Of a DNA stretch of 64,000 nucleotides, positions 34,260 through 43,362 are shown one piece after another. Position 1 is the stretch's first letter. Each line of letters opens with the position of its first letter. Origin of the DNA: Streptomyces tendae (GTDB lineage Bacteria; Actinomycetota; Actinomycetes; Streptomycetales; Streptomycetaceae). Under the pieces are notes generated by a model. It made no database searches, was not told the origin of the DNA, and saw nothing but the letters and a program-made list of their open reading frames with translations. The stretch lies in the NCBI RefSeq assembly GCF_014650435.1, contig NZ_BMUY01000023.1, forward strand, positions 1 through 64,000. Direction: 5' to 3'. The position numbers and the translations under genes are program-made.

Positions 34260-35810
34260 TCACGCGGGCCCGGCGGGAGAGGAGCCCAGGCGCCGGCGGA
34301 GACTCTCCAGCAGCGCGGTGCCGTCCGGAGCGCCCAGACCGGTGTTCGGGTCCCAGCCGGGGGACGAGGCGTACGCCCCGTTGTTGCCCGCGACGACGTC
34401 GCGGAACCCCTCGGTCACCCTGTCGGGGCCGGTCGGACCCTCGTAGAGCAGCGGAGCCAACAGACCGAGCGGGCGGCCGAGGCCCTGTGCGAGCCTGCAT
34501 ACGAGCGCGGCCCACAGGGGCGTGGCCGCGCTCGTGCCGCCGATGAAGCCGGTTTGCCCGTTGAAGAGGATCTGGTAGCCCGTCGCCGGGTCGGCGTTGG
34601 CCGCGACGTCCGGCACGCCCCGCCCCGGGGTGTCCGAGCCCACCCGGGCGGGCACCCCCACCGAGGCCTGCCATTCCGGCAGACCGAAGAACCGGCTCAC
34701 CCCGCCGCCGGTCGCCCCGTCCGCCCCCGTGTTCCACACCGTCTCGGACTCGATCGTGCCGGTGTCCGGGGAGCCGACCAGGGTGGTGCCGCCACAGGCG
34801 AGCACGTGCGGGCTTGACGCCGGGAAGTTCACGTGGGATCCGCCGTCGTACACGCCGTCGCTGCTGCCCTCGTTGCCGATGGCCGCGCACACGGTGACAC
34901 CCAGGGCCGCCGCCTCGGCGAACAGGTCGTCCATCGCCCGGAGCACCTGGTCGCTGGAGTGCGCCTCCGGAGCGCCCCAGCTCAGGCTGATCGCGGTCGG
35001 CGTCGGCGTGGCGTGGATCGCGGCGCGGAGCGCGTCGATCGCGCCCTGGTCGGAGTTGGGCGCGAAGTACACGACCAGGTCGGCGCCCGGAGCCAGCGCC
35101 CCGGCCACCTGCACGTCCAGGACCACCTCCAGGTCACCGGGGCCTCCCGGCTCGTTCTGCGCCCCTCCCACGCTCACCGTGCGGATGGCCGGGACGGGCA
35201 GGCCGAGACCGGTGAAGTAGGCATCCATGTCCTCCGCCCGGAATCCGCCGCCCGTAACGACGATCGCCAGCGTCTGTCCGGATCCGTCGGTGCCGGCCGG
35301 GAAGCGGTACAGCGCGCCCAGCTCCGGTGGCGTGTACAGGAGCCGCTGCTGCCCCGGGAAGGTCCGGAACTCCGGGCGCAGCCGCGGACGCGTGTCGAGG
35401 CCGATGACCGAGACCACGACGCCCTCCAGCTCCGGGGGGAGAACCGTCCCGCCCTCCCACGCCCGGTACGTGCCGGGCTGCTCGGTGAACGCATCGACGA
35501 CCGAGGCGTGGGCGGCCCGGCCGCCGAAGACCCGCGCGACCTGGGACGCGGGCGCGGACACGGCCACGCGCCGCGCCGCGGCGTCGATGTCGGCCACCTC
35601 GAACCCGTACTCCCGCACCGTGTCACACACGTGTGCGAGATCCTCGGGCGAGGCGCCGTAGCCGATGACGAGTTCCCGCTGCGAGATCGTGTCCGGCCCT
35701 TCCACCAGGCCGGCCGGCAGTGGTCGGCTCCGGCGCACCAGCAACGTCAGCTCCACGGGGGCCGAGGTGTCCAGTTCTCCCTGCGCGGGTGCGGGGACCG
35801 AATGGGTCAT
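34260..35810 (-). CDS. S53 (sedolisin/kumamolisin) family peptidase
   Basis: Encodes 516 aa. A pro-kumamolisin activation domain (about 20-150) precedes the S53 catalytic domain. Glu228 and Asp232 (DLEVVLDVQ) and Ser427 (GGTSAATP) form the Ser-Glu-Asp triad, and WDPNTGLGAPDG near the C-terminus carries the calcium-site Asp. No clear signal peptide is present at the chosen start, so export may be non-classical or need a longer N-terminus. The family works at acid pH. GAAAGG precedes the ATG. It is divergent from the SRPBCC gene. Confidence 0.9.
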   Translation of the reverse strand: MTHSVPAPAQGELDTSAPVELTLLVRRSRPLPAGLVEGPDTISQRELVIGYGASPEDLAHVCDTVREYGFEVADIDAAARRVAVSAPASQVARVFGGRAAHASVVDAFTEQPGTYRAWEGGTVLPPELEGVVVSVIGLDTRPRLRPEFRTFPGQQRLLYTPPELGALYRFPAGTDGSGQTLAIVVTGGGFRAEDMDAYFTGLGLPVPAIRTVSVGGAQNEPGGPGDLEVVLDVQVAGALAPGADLVVYFAPNSDQGAIDALRAAIHATPTPTAISLSWGAPEAHSSDQVLRAMDDLFAEAAALGVTVCAAIGNEGSSDGVYDGGSHVNFPASSPHVLACGGTTLVGSPDTGTIESETVWNTGADGATGGGVSRFFGLPEWQASVGVPARVGSDTPGRGVPDVAANADPATGYQILFNGQTGFIGGTSAATPLWAALVCRLAQGLGRPLGLLAPLLYEGPTGPDRVTEGFRDVVAGNNGAYASSPGWDPNTGLGAPDGTALLESLRRRLGSSPAGPA

Positions 35811-35939
35811 GTTCGTGCCTTTCGTCGGGTGGGCCGGCGGCTGGGAGACGCGCGGCGCCGCTGCTCTGACCACGTGCCGCGGCGGCAGAAGGTTCGCTCG
35901 CCCCCCCGTCCGCATCCCACGCGTGCCACCCGCTGCTCA

Positions 35940-35954
35940 GTCATTTGACGTATC
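35940..35954 (+). promoter_or_regulatory. GTCA-NN-TGAC + GTATC element (copy d)
   Basis: GTCATTTGAC then GTATC, 125 bp upstream of the SRPBCC gene. CACAGTGG follows at 35975-35982. Confidence 0.5.
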
Positions 35955-36064
35955 CCCTCTCGCGGCCCGGCGTGCACAGTGGAGGAAGGCGGGCATGGCC
36001 CTGCGGGGCTTCCTTCTCACGGCGGCCGTACCCTCGCCGACCAGCAGCTCGAGAGGGACACCGG

Positions 36065-36553
36065 ATGCACGACGCCTCACACGGCCACCCGGACATGCAC
36101 TGGCCGTCCGGGTTCACGCCCAAGAGCGCTCACAGCTTCTGTCAGGCGCGGGCCGTGATCAACTCCTCGCCGGACCTGGTCTTCGCGTTGCTCACGGACA
36201 TGGCCCGCTGGCCGGAATGGGTTCCGGGCATCACCGGGGTCCGGCTCGGTGCCCATGCGAGCGCGTTCGAGGTGGAGCTGCACCGGCACCGGTTCGAGGT
36301 CATCATCGGCGAGCACGAGCCGCCCCGTCGGCTCGGCTGGTCGGGGATCGGCGCCGGAGTGCAGCTCTATCAGGCGTGGCTGCTCACGGAGGCCGGGGAC
36401 CGGACACACGTCGTGACCGAGGCCGTCGTGCGTGGCCCCGCCGCCAGGAGCATCGACGCCCTGTCCCCCGCCTGGGCGGAGCGCCTGAACGCCCGGTGGC
36501 TCGCGCAGCTCAAGAGGCTCGCCGAGACCGCGCCGGAAGCCACCACGACCTGA
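36065..36553 (+). CDS. SRPBCC family (START/polyketide-cyclase-like) protein
   Basis: Encodes 162 aa. The core INSSPDLVFALLTDMARWPEWVPGITGVRL is the typical start of an SRPBCC helix-grip ligand-binding fold, and the C-terminal helix ends WLAQLKRLAE. Such proteins bind hydrophobic ligands or act as cyclases or aromatases, but a stand-alone copy without PKS genes gives no clue to function. The ATG at 36065 is preceded by GAGAGGGA. The region between it and the upstream S53 gene carries copy d of the GTCA-NN-TGAC element. Confidence 0.78.
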   Translation: MHDASHGHPDMHWPSGFTPKSAHSFCQARAVINSSPDLVFALLTDMARWPEWVPGITGVRLGAHASAFEVELHRHRFEVIIGEHEPPRRLGWSGIGAGVQLYQAWLLTEAGDRTHVVTEAVVRGPAARSIDALSPAWAERLNARWLAQLKRLAETAPEATTT

Positions 36554-36663
36554 TGCCCGACCACTGCGGCAGCCGTGGCCGATGCCCTGCGGGGCCCGGG
36601 CTTTTCGGCCTCCTCCCGGGCTGCGGCCCGCCCCACGTCGGCGACGTGGTTCTTTCCTCCCCC

Positions 36664-36678
36664 GTCAAGTGACGTATG
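36664..36678 (+). promoter_or_regulatory. GTCA-NN-TGAC + GTATG element (copy e)
   Basis: GTCAAGTGAC then GTATG, 81 bp upstream of the first SsgA-like gene. The extension is identical to copy c. Confidence 0.5.
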
Positions 36679-36744
36679 CCTGCGGTCGTTTCACGGAGAA
36701 GAGTGAGAGGCGTCGAGTCCGCACCACGGAAGGAAGTACTCGTC

Positions 36745-37221
36745 ATGGACGGTCCCCGAAGCGATGCCCGGTCCCGGCAGGACACGCCCTCGGACCCGCC
36801 CACGCTGTCCCTGGGCATTCACCGGGTGCTGGACGGGTTCGTCCGGCACCCCATGAGCGCAGAATTCCGGTTCGATCCGGGCTTCCCCTTGATCGTGACC
36901 CTGAAGCTCATGGCCGAGGAAGGGGGAAGCGTGACCTGGCGCATCAGTCGCGAGCTCCTTCACAAGGGCCTGCACTCGGTGAGCGGCAGTGGCGACGTAC
37001 GGGTGTGGCCCGCCCGCTCCGGCGACCGGGTCACGGCGTGGCTGCTGCTCGACGCCCGTGACATGAGTGCCCTGTTCGAGCTGCCGGTCCCGCCGATCGA
37101 TGCGTGGCTGGAGGAGACCTACCGGGTCACGCCGCCCGAGGCGGAGATGGACGCACTGGACTGGGACGCCTTTCTCACGGAGGTGCTGGACGCCCCCGGG
37201 CCGACCGACTTGCACCATTGA
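36745..37221 (+). CDS. SsgA-family sporulation/cell division protein (SALP)
   Basis: Encodes 158 aa. The SsgA fold is evident: AEFRFDPGFPLIVTLKLMAEEGGSVTWRISRELLHKGLHSVSGSGDVRVWPARSGDRVTAWLLLDARDMSALFELPVPPIDAWLEETYRVTP. An extra ~25-residue N-terminus precedes it. SALPs guide septum placement and peptidoglycan remodelling during sporulation. GGAAGGA precedes the ATG. A terminator hairpin follows the stop, and copy e of the GTCA-NN-TGAC element lies upstream. Which SALP (A-G) it is cannot be decided. Confidence 0.88.
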   Translation: MDGPRSDARSRQDTPSDPPTLSLGIHRVLDGFVRHPMSAEFRFDPGFPLIVTLKLMAEEGGSVTWRISRELLHKGLHSVSGSGDVRVWPARSGDRVTAWLLLDARDMSALFELPVPPIDAWLEETYRVTPPEAEMDALDWDAFLTEVLDAPGPTDLHH

Positions 37222-37239
37222 GAGCCGCGCGAGGGGGGC

Positions 37240-37271
37240 GGGGCCGCGCCGGCCTCTCCGGCCGCGGCCCC
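37240..37271 (+). terminator. terminator hairpin after SALP gene
   Basis: GGGGCCG...CGGCC / GGCCG...CGGCCCC gives a 12-bp GC stem with one small bulge and a 5-nt loop, 19 nt after the stop. No T-run. Confidence 0.5.
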
Positions 37272-37322
37272 CGGAGGACGGAAGGCGGAGTGCCCGGCGT
37301 CGATCGCCGGCCGGGCGCCGCG

Positions 37323-38535
37323 TCAGGACTGGGTCCAGGTCTTCCGGTTCGCGGCCTCGGCGTCCGAGTAGTTGTTCCAGTTGACACGCATCATGGCCGC
37401 GACGGCGCCGAGCACACCGCCCTGCGACGGGAAGCGTCGAAAGCTCCTGCCAACCCCGGATCGCCTCCCGCGGTGGCCAGTCGGCCTCCTCTCCGAACAG
37501 CTCGGTGCGGAGTGTGGCGGCAGCACGCATGGCTTGGGACCACTGCGCACCGACGGTTTCCCAGCTGTGCCTGCCGGATTCGCTGCGGTGCAACCGGTCG
37601 GCGAGATCCGTCAGTGCCCCGTCCAGGTTCCGCAGCCCGGCGACGGCGAGGGCACGCTCCCTCTCGGTATGCCGGGTGACTTCGCCCGTGGAGAACAACC
37701 GTGCCTGGGTCCCATGCCACACTGCGCAGCACGTCGGGATCGGCCTGGGACGTGCCACCCGGCAGGGGGACCCGCTCGACGTTGCGGTGCCACATGATCG
37801 TGTGTGCTTCGATCAGGAACTTGTCGGGGAGACCCTTGTGCTGCGTGCCCGCAGGAGTGGAAGGCCGCTCTTCATGCGCGTCCGCAGCAGTCTCGGGACG
37901 GGACCTGACCGAGGTGAAACGGAGCGTGTCGCCGTGTGCGGAGAGGGTGTAGTACTCGGCGGCGCCGGTGTTCCGGGCGAGTCGAGTGCGGGATCTCCTC
38001 GAGGTCGGCGATGGGTTCGATCCACTCGATGTCCGTGTGGAAGTAGGCCTCGGCGGCGAGGTGGACGAAGTCCCGGTCGTAGGCCTGCCATCTGCGCGCG
38101 CACGGTCCGGCCGCCCGCAAGGCGGTTCGAGTCATGGCCGAACTCGTAGCCGACGCGGCCGGACCGGTGGGGGTGGGGCCTGGTGACGAGGGTGACGTCG
38201 GAACCGCGACCGGCCTCCGCCCCGCTCCCGGCGCCCGGGTCCGACCCCTTCGGCGCGTCAAGGACCCTCCTGAGAATCCCGGGTGAGACGACGTCGGCGG
38301 AAGCAGCAGGCCGCGCCGCCCCGTCGGGTCCGAGTGCCGCGGACGGGCGCGCCTCGCGTTCCTCCGTCACCCGAGTGAGGATCTGCCCGTAGGCCTCGGA
38401 GAGCAGGCATTGCGCCCGCTCGATGGCCTCCTGCAGCTCCGACGGGCTCAGACCCGCGCCGAACCGTGCCGCGACATCCTGTTCCACAGGGAAACACGTC
38501 TGGTCAGCGCCCGGACCAACGGGGGAATCGTTCAC
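37323..38535 (-). pseudogene. multiply frameshifted gene of unknown function
   Basis: Coding signal runs across the minus strand but switches frame about four times. The start is GTG at 38535 with GGAGG 10 nt upstream and reads NDSPVGPGADQTCF onward to RTVRAQ; it shifts near 38095 to WQAYDRDFVHLAAEAYFHTDIEWIEP; near 37975 to NTGAAEYYTLSAHGDTLRFTSVR and later IMWHRNVERVPLPGG; near 37700 to ARLFSTGEVTRHTERERALAV; and near 37435 to SQGGVLGAVAAMMRVNWNNY, ending at 37323. Each segment has Streptomyces codon bias, so it was one protein of about 400 aa. Several indels in 1.2 kb indicate decay, or an assembly problem. I do not recognise the family. Confidence 0.65.
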
Positions 38536-38784
38536 TGTAGTCAGACCTCCACGCCTGGCATCGGCGGACGTGAGACACGTATGACCCGCGGAACACAGAC
38601 GACGAGCGTAGCCCGTGCCACCGTGCGCCTTGCCGGGCCTCGGTCGGCGGGCATTCGACAGCGACTCTTCTCGTCCTGCTTGGTGCACACTTGTCCCATC
38701 CCGTTGCATACCTGTCTCCGCACCCGAGGGTGTGCGGGTTACTTCGGGCCGAGACCTCAGGATCAGGAGAGGGAGCAGCAGCGC

Positions 38785-39543
38785 ATGGCGACAGCACGGA
38801 ACGGTGCGAACCGACGGAGCGGGGTTCCAGGTGTGCGGCGGCTGGCGGTGGGCGCCGCGGTGCTGGGTGCCTGTGCGGTGGGACTGACGGCCTGTGCCGG
38901 CGGAGGTGGCGACGGCGACAGCGCCGCGAGCGCCCCGGCGGGCTCTTTCTTGGCGTCCGCCCAGGCTCCAGCGGGGTCCGGCGATGCGGACGGTACCGAC
39001 GGCTCGGACGGCACCGGCACGGCGTCGGCGCGACCGTCCTCGGGGGCCGTGGCGGGACCGGCCGACCATGACGACGGTGCCGGTCGGGAGGCGCCCGGCA
39101 CCGACGGCGGTAAGCGGCGGTGCGTGGCGGCGGACCTGGCACCGGCGCTCGTGTCCAACGGCCAGGAGATGAACAGCGAGTACTTCGACCTGCGGCTCCG
39201 AAACACGGGCTCCGCGTCCTGTGTCCTGCAGGGCTACCCCGGAGTCTCGCTTGCGGACACGGATGGCCGACGGATCGGGGAACCGGCGATCCGTGGCACG
39301 GACGGGGGCAGTGGCGCCCGCGCGGTGACGCTCGGGCCGGGACGGATCGCGCACGCCGTGGTGAAGACCGCGGGCGAGGAGATCAGCGGGGGCGCCTGCT
39401 GGGCGACATCCGCCTCCGTGATCGTCTACCCGCCGGGGTCGAAGGAGTCCGTGGCGGTACGAGGCCCGGACGGGCTGCGCGTGTGCGGTGGGGTCTTCAC
39501 GGTGGGCCCGGTGACGGACGCGGCGCCGTCGGCAGGCGGCTGA
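38785..39543 (+). CDS. DUF4232 lipoprotein
   Basis: Encodes 252 aa. The N-terminus carries a lipoprotein signal with lipobox LTAC (VGLTACAGGG), lipidated at that Cys. A Gly/Ser/Asp-rich linker (about 35-110) leads to a DUF4232 domain, a small beta-sandwich with conserved cysteines (KRRCVAADL, SASCVLQGYPGVSLAD, GGACWATSASVIVYPPG, RVCGGVFTV). Function unknown; it sits on the outer face of the membrane. GAGGGAGC precedes the ATG at 38785. It is divergent from the frameshifted gene. Confidence 0.88.
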   Translation: MATARNGANRRSGVPGVRRLAVGAAVLGACAVGLTACAGGGGDGDSAASAPAGSFLASAQAPAGSGDADGTDGSDGTGTASARPSSGAVAGPADHDDGAGREAPGTDGGKRRCVAADLAPALVSNGQEMNSEYFDLRLRNTGSASCVLQGYPGVSLADTDGRRIGEPAIRGTDGGSGARAVTLGPGRIAHAVVKTAGEEISGGACWATSASVIVYPPGSKESVAVRGPDGLRVCGGVFTVGPVTDAAPSAGG

Positions 39544-39592
39544 GCGGGTTCGCCCTTGTCCGGTGGCGACTCATCCCGAACGCCGCATCGTG

Positions 39593-39615
39593 CGTCACCG
39601 GCTTGACTGGTGACG
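39593..39615 (+). promoter_or_regulatory. 23-bp hyphenated palindrome, copy 5 (before PGPGW gene)
   Basis: CGTCACC - GGCTTGACT - GGTGACG, with perfect inverted arms. It lies 78-100 bp upstream of the PGPGW ATG and is the closest match to the copy at 6198. Confidence 0.55.
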
Positions 39616-39692
39616 CGTTTTGAGTAAAGTTGCCCGCATTGGTTCGACAGGTTTCTTATCTCCTGTTTCTCCTCGATCGGACGGAGAGTGTC

Positions 39693-40109
39693 ATGAGCAG
39701 AGGCAGTGTGGTGAGCCGGGGAGCCGCGCTCGTGGCGGGCGGGGCCCTGTTGCTGACCGGTGTCGCACTGCTCGTGCTGCCCGGACCCGGCCTGCTCCTG
39801 GTGCTCGCCGGTCTTCTGGTCCTCTCGCGCCGGTTCCCCTCCCTGACCCGCTACGTCGATCCCGTGCAGGAGCGAGCTCTGCGCGCGGCCGCGGACAGTG
39901 TCTCGTCGCCGCTGCGGATCGCCGCCTCCGTGCTGACCGGGGCGGCTCTGATCGCGTCCGGGCTCGTGTGGGGGCTGGAGCCCCGGCTGCCGTTCGGCGG
40001 CTGGGCCACGGGAGCCGGCCTGATTGTGTCCGGCCTCGTCCTCTTCGCGCTGCTGGTGTGGAGCCACCATCAAGCCCGATCGGACGGCGGCGAGTTCCGA
40101 GGTCCGTGA
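39693..40109 (+). CDS. PGPGW-motif (TIGR02611-like) membrane protein
   Basis: Encodes 138 aa. The first helix pair includes LVLPGPGLLLVLAGLLVLSRRFP, the PGPGW-type signature of small actinobacterial membrane proteins. Two further helices follow (LRIAASVLTGAALIASGLVWGL and GAGLIVSGLVLFALLVWS), four in all. Function unknown. The ATG at 39693 follows GGAGAG. A strong terminator follows 27 nt after the stop, so it is a single-gene unit. It shares the 23-bp palindrome with the CGNR regulator and esterase units. Confidence 0.8.
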   Translation: MSRGSVVSRGAALVAGGALLLTGVALLVLPGPGLLLVLAGLLVLSRRFPSLTRYVDPVQERALRAAADSVSSPLRIAASVLTGAALIASGLVWGLEPRLPFGGWATGAGLIVSGLVLFALLVWSHHQARSDGGEFRGP

Positions 40110-40136
40110 GAGGCCCCGGACTCCGACGGGTACGAC

Positions 40137-40180
40137 GGAGGGGCGGTCGGGCCCTCCACAGCCCGACCGCCCCTCCTTTT
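40137..40180 (+). terminator. strong intrinsic terminator
   Basis: A perfect 16-bp stem, GGAGGGGCGGTCGGGC / GCCCGACCGCCCCTCC, with an 8-nt loop ends in TTTT. It is the best canonical terminator in the window and closes the PGPGW gene. Confidence 0.9.
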
Positions 40181-40340
40181 CGTCCCGAAGGTCCAGCTTC
40201 CCGCTCGCGAGACCGGCGTACCGGTTCGAACACTCAGCGGCGTGGGAGGCCGCCCGCCTTCGGTTATCTGATACACGAGACGGACCCCCGTGGGGGTTCA
40301 CCGGCGGGGGAGAAATGTGTCGGCGGGAACGGGAGCCGAG

Positions 40341-41279
40341 TCAGGGGAGGTCGTGGGGTGTGGTGAGGGTGAGGAGGCGGAGGGTTTCGACGTAGAGCCA
40401 GGTGAGGGTGAGGGTGAGCCCTAGGGCAGCCGGCCAGGCCTGGGTGCGGGGGGTGCCATGGGTGATCTCGTGTTCGACACGGCGCAGGTGGAGGGAGAGG
40501 AAGCAGATGGCGGTGAGGAGTCCGGTGAGGCCGGTGGCGGCGCCGGGCAGGAGGTGCTGGAGGCCGAGGACGGCCGGGGTGGTGGCGGTGGTCAGGGTGA
40601 AGTCGGCGGCGATGAGAAGGTTGACGCCGAGGGCGGCGGCGGTGGCGAGGCCGTGGGTGCGGCTGCCGACGCGGACCCAGTGCAGGGCGTAGGCGGTCAG
40701 GACGCCGGCGTGGGCGGTCAGGGTACCCAGGACGAACTGGACCAGGATGCCTGGGGAGAGGTGGGTGGAGACGGTGTTGGACAGGACGCCGAGGAAGGCT
40801 CCCTGGGCGGGGGCGAAGGCCAGGGTGAGCAGGGGAGAGGGCCGGCCGGTGCGGCACTGGATGAGGACCGGGACGGCGGCGGTCAGGCCGGCCGCGGCGG
40901 CGACCGTGTAAGAGGCGGCGGTGTCGGTGGGGGCAACCGGCGGCACCAGCCAGGACAGGACGGCCGTGAACGCGGTGAGTACGAACGCGAGCGCCGCGCG
41001 GGCCAGTACCGGGCCCATCAACAGCAGATCACCGACCTGATGGGGCAGCACGGACCGACCCGATTGCGCCGACTGCACCGACGGTTCGTCCACGCCGGGC
41101 GGGACCAGTTGTCGTACCTCGTCCGGGTCCCCGGCCGTCGTCTTCCACCCGCCGTGACGCCCCAGCACCCGCCGCGACAGCACCGGATTACTGCTCTTCA
41201 ACGAACGTGTCTCGACCGGTATCACGCCAATCCCCTCCAGCAGTCGAGCCACGAGGGCCCCCCACCCCATACGTGTCAT
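40341..41279 (-). CDS. Bax inhibitor-1 / YccA family membrane protein
   Basis: Encodes up to 312 aa. The family core is clear: LKSSNPVLSRR, then seven helices, PSPLLTLAFAPAQGAFLGVLSNTV, PGILVQFVLGTLTAHAGVLTAY and C-terminal AWPAALGLTLTLTWLYVETLRLL. Relatives usually start at M[RK]SSNPV, which here would be a TTG at 41201 (286 aa); the ATG at 41279 adds 26 residues and has no ribosome site. Family members are associated with membrane-protease control or ion leak; the role in Streptomyces is unknown. The Thr-Leu runs give short tandem DNA repeats near 40370-40420, explained by coding. Confidence 0.82.
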   Translation of the reverse strand: MTRMGWGALVARLLEGIGVIPVETRSLKSSNPVLSRRVLGRHGGWKTTAGDPDEVRQLVPPGVDEPSVQSAQSGRSVLPHQVGDLLLMGPVLARAALAFVLTAFTAVLSWLVPPVAPTDTAASYTVAAAAGLTAAVPVLIQCRTGRPSPLLTLAFAPAQGAFLGVLSNTVSTHLSPGILVQFVLGTLTAHAGVLTAYALHWVRVGSRTHGLATAAALGVNLLIAADFTLTTATTPAVLGLQHLLPGAATGLTGLLTAICFLSLHLRRVEHEITHGTPRTQAWPAALGLTLTLTWLYVETLRLLTLTTPHDLP

Positions 41280-41402
41280 CAGATACGTACATACATATCA
41301 AATTCGGGGAAGCGGGGGCCACAGGCGACCGGGTCCCGCAGGCCGCCAAGGAATCGCCTGCCCCACCCCTCCCGGGCATGCGCAAAGCGTAGGGCTCCCC
41401 CT

Positions 41403-41441
41403 ATGGTCCCGACGCGCGGCGCATGGGCATGCTGGGACCAT
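41403..41441. promoter_or_regulatory. ATGGTCCC/GGGACCAT inverted repeat over REC start
   Basis: 8-bp perfect arms at 41403-41410 and 41434-41441 with 23 bp between. The right arm includes the ATG start of the response regulator. Possible autoregulatory site. Confidence 0.35.
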
Positions 41442-41805
41442 GTGCATCAACATCGTGGTCGTCGACGACGATCCCGGATTCCGCCGTATCGCCACTGTGC
41501 TGCTGACGGCACGTGGACTGCGGGTGGTGGCGGAGTCCGGGGACGGCGCCTCGGCGCTGGCCGCGGTGCGGGCGCACCGTCCTCACGGGCTGCTGCTCGA
41601 TCTGCACCTGCCCGACCTGGACGGACTGGCCGTCGCACGGCTGCTCAAGAAGGAGGAGCACCCGCCGAGGACCGTGCTGACCTCCACCGAGCAGTCGTAC
41701 TGGTCGCAGGAGGAGCTGGAACAGGCCGGCATCGAGTCCTTCATCGCCAAGGACCGGCTGTCCGAGGCCGACCTGCGGCACATCTTCGCCCCGGCTGGCT
41801 CCTGA
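41440..41805 (+). CDS. single-domain response regulator (receiver only)
   Basis: Encodes 121 aa, one REC domain and nothing else. The acidic pocket DDD near residues 8-10, the phospho-acceptor Asp in LLLDLHLPDLDG (near 55) and the conserved Lys in FIAKDRL (near 107) are present. With no output domain it would work as a phosphorelay intermediate or by protein contact. No histidine kinase is adjacent. It converges with a NarL-type regulator. No ribosome site is visible, so a leaderless message is possible. Confidence 0.85.
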   Translation: MCINIVVVDDDPGFRRIATVLLTARGLRVVAESGDGASALAAVRAHRPHGLLLDLHLPDLDGLAVARLLKKEEHPPRTVLTSTEQSYWSQEELEQAGIESFIAKDRLSEADLRHIFAPAGS

Positions 41806-41831
41806 CGGCCCCGCCCGGGGGCAGGGCGCGG

Positions 41832-42491
41832 CTACTGCTCGAGGTAGCGCAGCACCGCCATCACCCGCCGGTGCTGCCCCGACGACGACTGGCTGAGCCC
41901 CAGTTTCAGGAAGATGCCGGTCACATGCCGTTCCACGGCGGCGACGCTCACGAACAGCCGCTCTGAGATTCCCGTGTTGGAGTGTCCCTCGGCCATCAGC
42001 GCCAGCACCTCTCGCTCCTTCGGGGTGAGCGCGGCCAGCGGATCCTCGGGACGCTTGCGCCCCAGCAAGGCCGAGATCACGTCCGGGTCGAGGGCCGAGC
42101 CGCGCGCGACGACCCGCTCGACGGCGTCGGTGAGTACCTGCGGACTGGCCACCTTCTCCTTGAGGAGATAGCCCACCCCGCTCGGGTCGTCCCCCACCAG
42201 GTCCAGCGCGTAGGAGGCGTCCAGGAACTGGGAGAGGACGATGACGGCCGTCTCCGGCCGCGTGGCGCGGATCTCCTGTGCGGCACGCAGCCCGTCGGTC
42301 TCCAGGCCCGGCGGCATCCGGATGTCGGTGATCACCACGTCGGGCCGGTGCTCCCGGGCTGCGCCGAGGAGGTCCGTCGCGTTGTCGACGGCGGCGGCCA
42401 CCTCGATGCCGGCCCTGCGAAGTATGGCTGTGATGCCCTCGCGCACGATCGCCTGGTCCTCGCCGAGCACCGCCCGTAGTGGTTGGCTCAT
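41832..42491 (-). CDS. NarL/LuxR-type response regulator
   Basis: Encodes 219 aa. The REC domain (1-125) has GEDQAIVREG at the acidic pocket, phospho-acceptor Asp in VVITDIRMPP and YLLKEKVA at the Lys. The LuxR HTH (about 150-210) is LTPKEREVLALMAEGHSNTGISERLFVSVAAVERHVTGIFLKLG. No kinase gene lies next to it, so it is an orphan. Start ATG at 42491. It converges with the receiver-only gene. Confidence 0.9.
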   Translation of the reverse strand: MSQPLRAVLGEDQAIVREGITAILRRAGIEVAAAVDNATDLLGAAREHRPDVVITDIRMPPGLETDGLRAAQEIRATRPETAVIVLSQFLDASYALDLVGDDPSGVGYLLKEKVASPQVLTDAVERVVARGSALDPDVISALLGRKRPEDPLAALTPKEREVLALMAEGHSNTGISERLFVSVAAVERHVTGIFLKLGLSQSSSGQHRRVMAVLRYLEQ

Positions 42492-42696
42492 GGCCGCATC
42501 CTAGCCCGGTCCTGGCCGGACACAGACGGAAGATACGTGTGAGAGACACCCCCCGACCGTGGGGCACACCCTACAGAGCCGTGAGGACGGCCCGAGGGGC
42601 GTCGAGGGAACGCACGACAGACTGTGCCGCCACCCGCTCGGAGACTGGGTGTGCGGGCCGCGGCCGACTGCCCGGCAGAGCACCTAGGAGACCACG

Positions 42697-43104
42697 ATGA
42701 ACAAGTGCAACCTCACCCTGGACGTCGCTCGCTGGCTGTCCCCCGAACTCGCCCTGACGCTGTCCTGCGAGTTCTCGTACGCCGAGCAGGATCCGTTCGC
42801 CGTCACCGTGGTCCTGGACGCCGACGGCAAGCGGCCGGTGCGCTGGGTCCTGTCCAGGGACCTGCTGGCCGACGGGCTTAGCGCCCGCACGGGGGAGGGC
42901 GACGTGATGGTCTGGCCGATGTACGACCTGCCCGACGGCGGGGCGCCCTCCTTCTGTCTGCGGCTGGTGAACACCGTCGCGGCGGTCTTCGAGATACCTA
43001 CCGAACCGGTCGCGCAGTGGCTCGCCCACACCTACACCCTGGTGCCCCGTGGGTCCGAGATGGACGGTGTGGACTGGGACGAGCTGTCGCAGCTCGCGGA
43101 CTGA
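42697..43104 (+). CDS. SsgA-family sporulation/cell division protein (SALP)
   Basis: Encodes 135 aa, the typical SALP length. LSCEFSYAEQDPFAVTVVLDADGKRPVRWVLSRDLLADGLSARTGEGDVMVWPMYD and IPTEPVAQWLAHTYTLVPRGSEMDGVDWDELSQL match the family throughout. AGGAG lies 6 nt before the ATG. It shares the C-terminal DW(D)xF/EL ending with the SALP at 36745 but is shorter at the N-terminus; the two are paralogs, not a recent copy. It probably guides septation or wall remodelling. Confidence 0.9.
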   Translation: MNKCNLTLDVARWLSPELALTLSCEFSYAEQDPFAVTVVLDADGKRPVRWVLSRDLLADGLSARTGEGDVMVWPMYDLPDGGAPSFCLRLVNTVAAVFEIPTEPVAQWLAHTYTLVPRGSEMDGVDWDELSQLAD

Positions 43105-43362
43105 GCGACACCACCGGGGCCTTTGGGCGGTTCACTTGGCGGCGGAACGGCGCCTGTGCGACTCTGATGCCCCACTCCAGGGAGGGCTGTCCGTGATGCT
43201 GGGCATGGTCGTGTGGGACCTCCGCACCCGCGCTTCGACGCGGGAGCGGTAGCCACCGGCTGACTCCACGTACCCGCCCGTCCCAGGACCGGCGGCGGTC
43301 CCGCCTGCCTCTTGTCGAAGTGCACTCCGTATCCCCGCACGTTCGACCACGAGGAGTACGTG

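Noticed and set aside
40341..40420. Short tandem GTGAGG repeats near the end of the YccA gene
   Set aside because: They encode Thr-Leu runs in the last membrane helix and are explained by coding.
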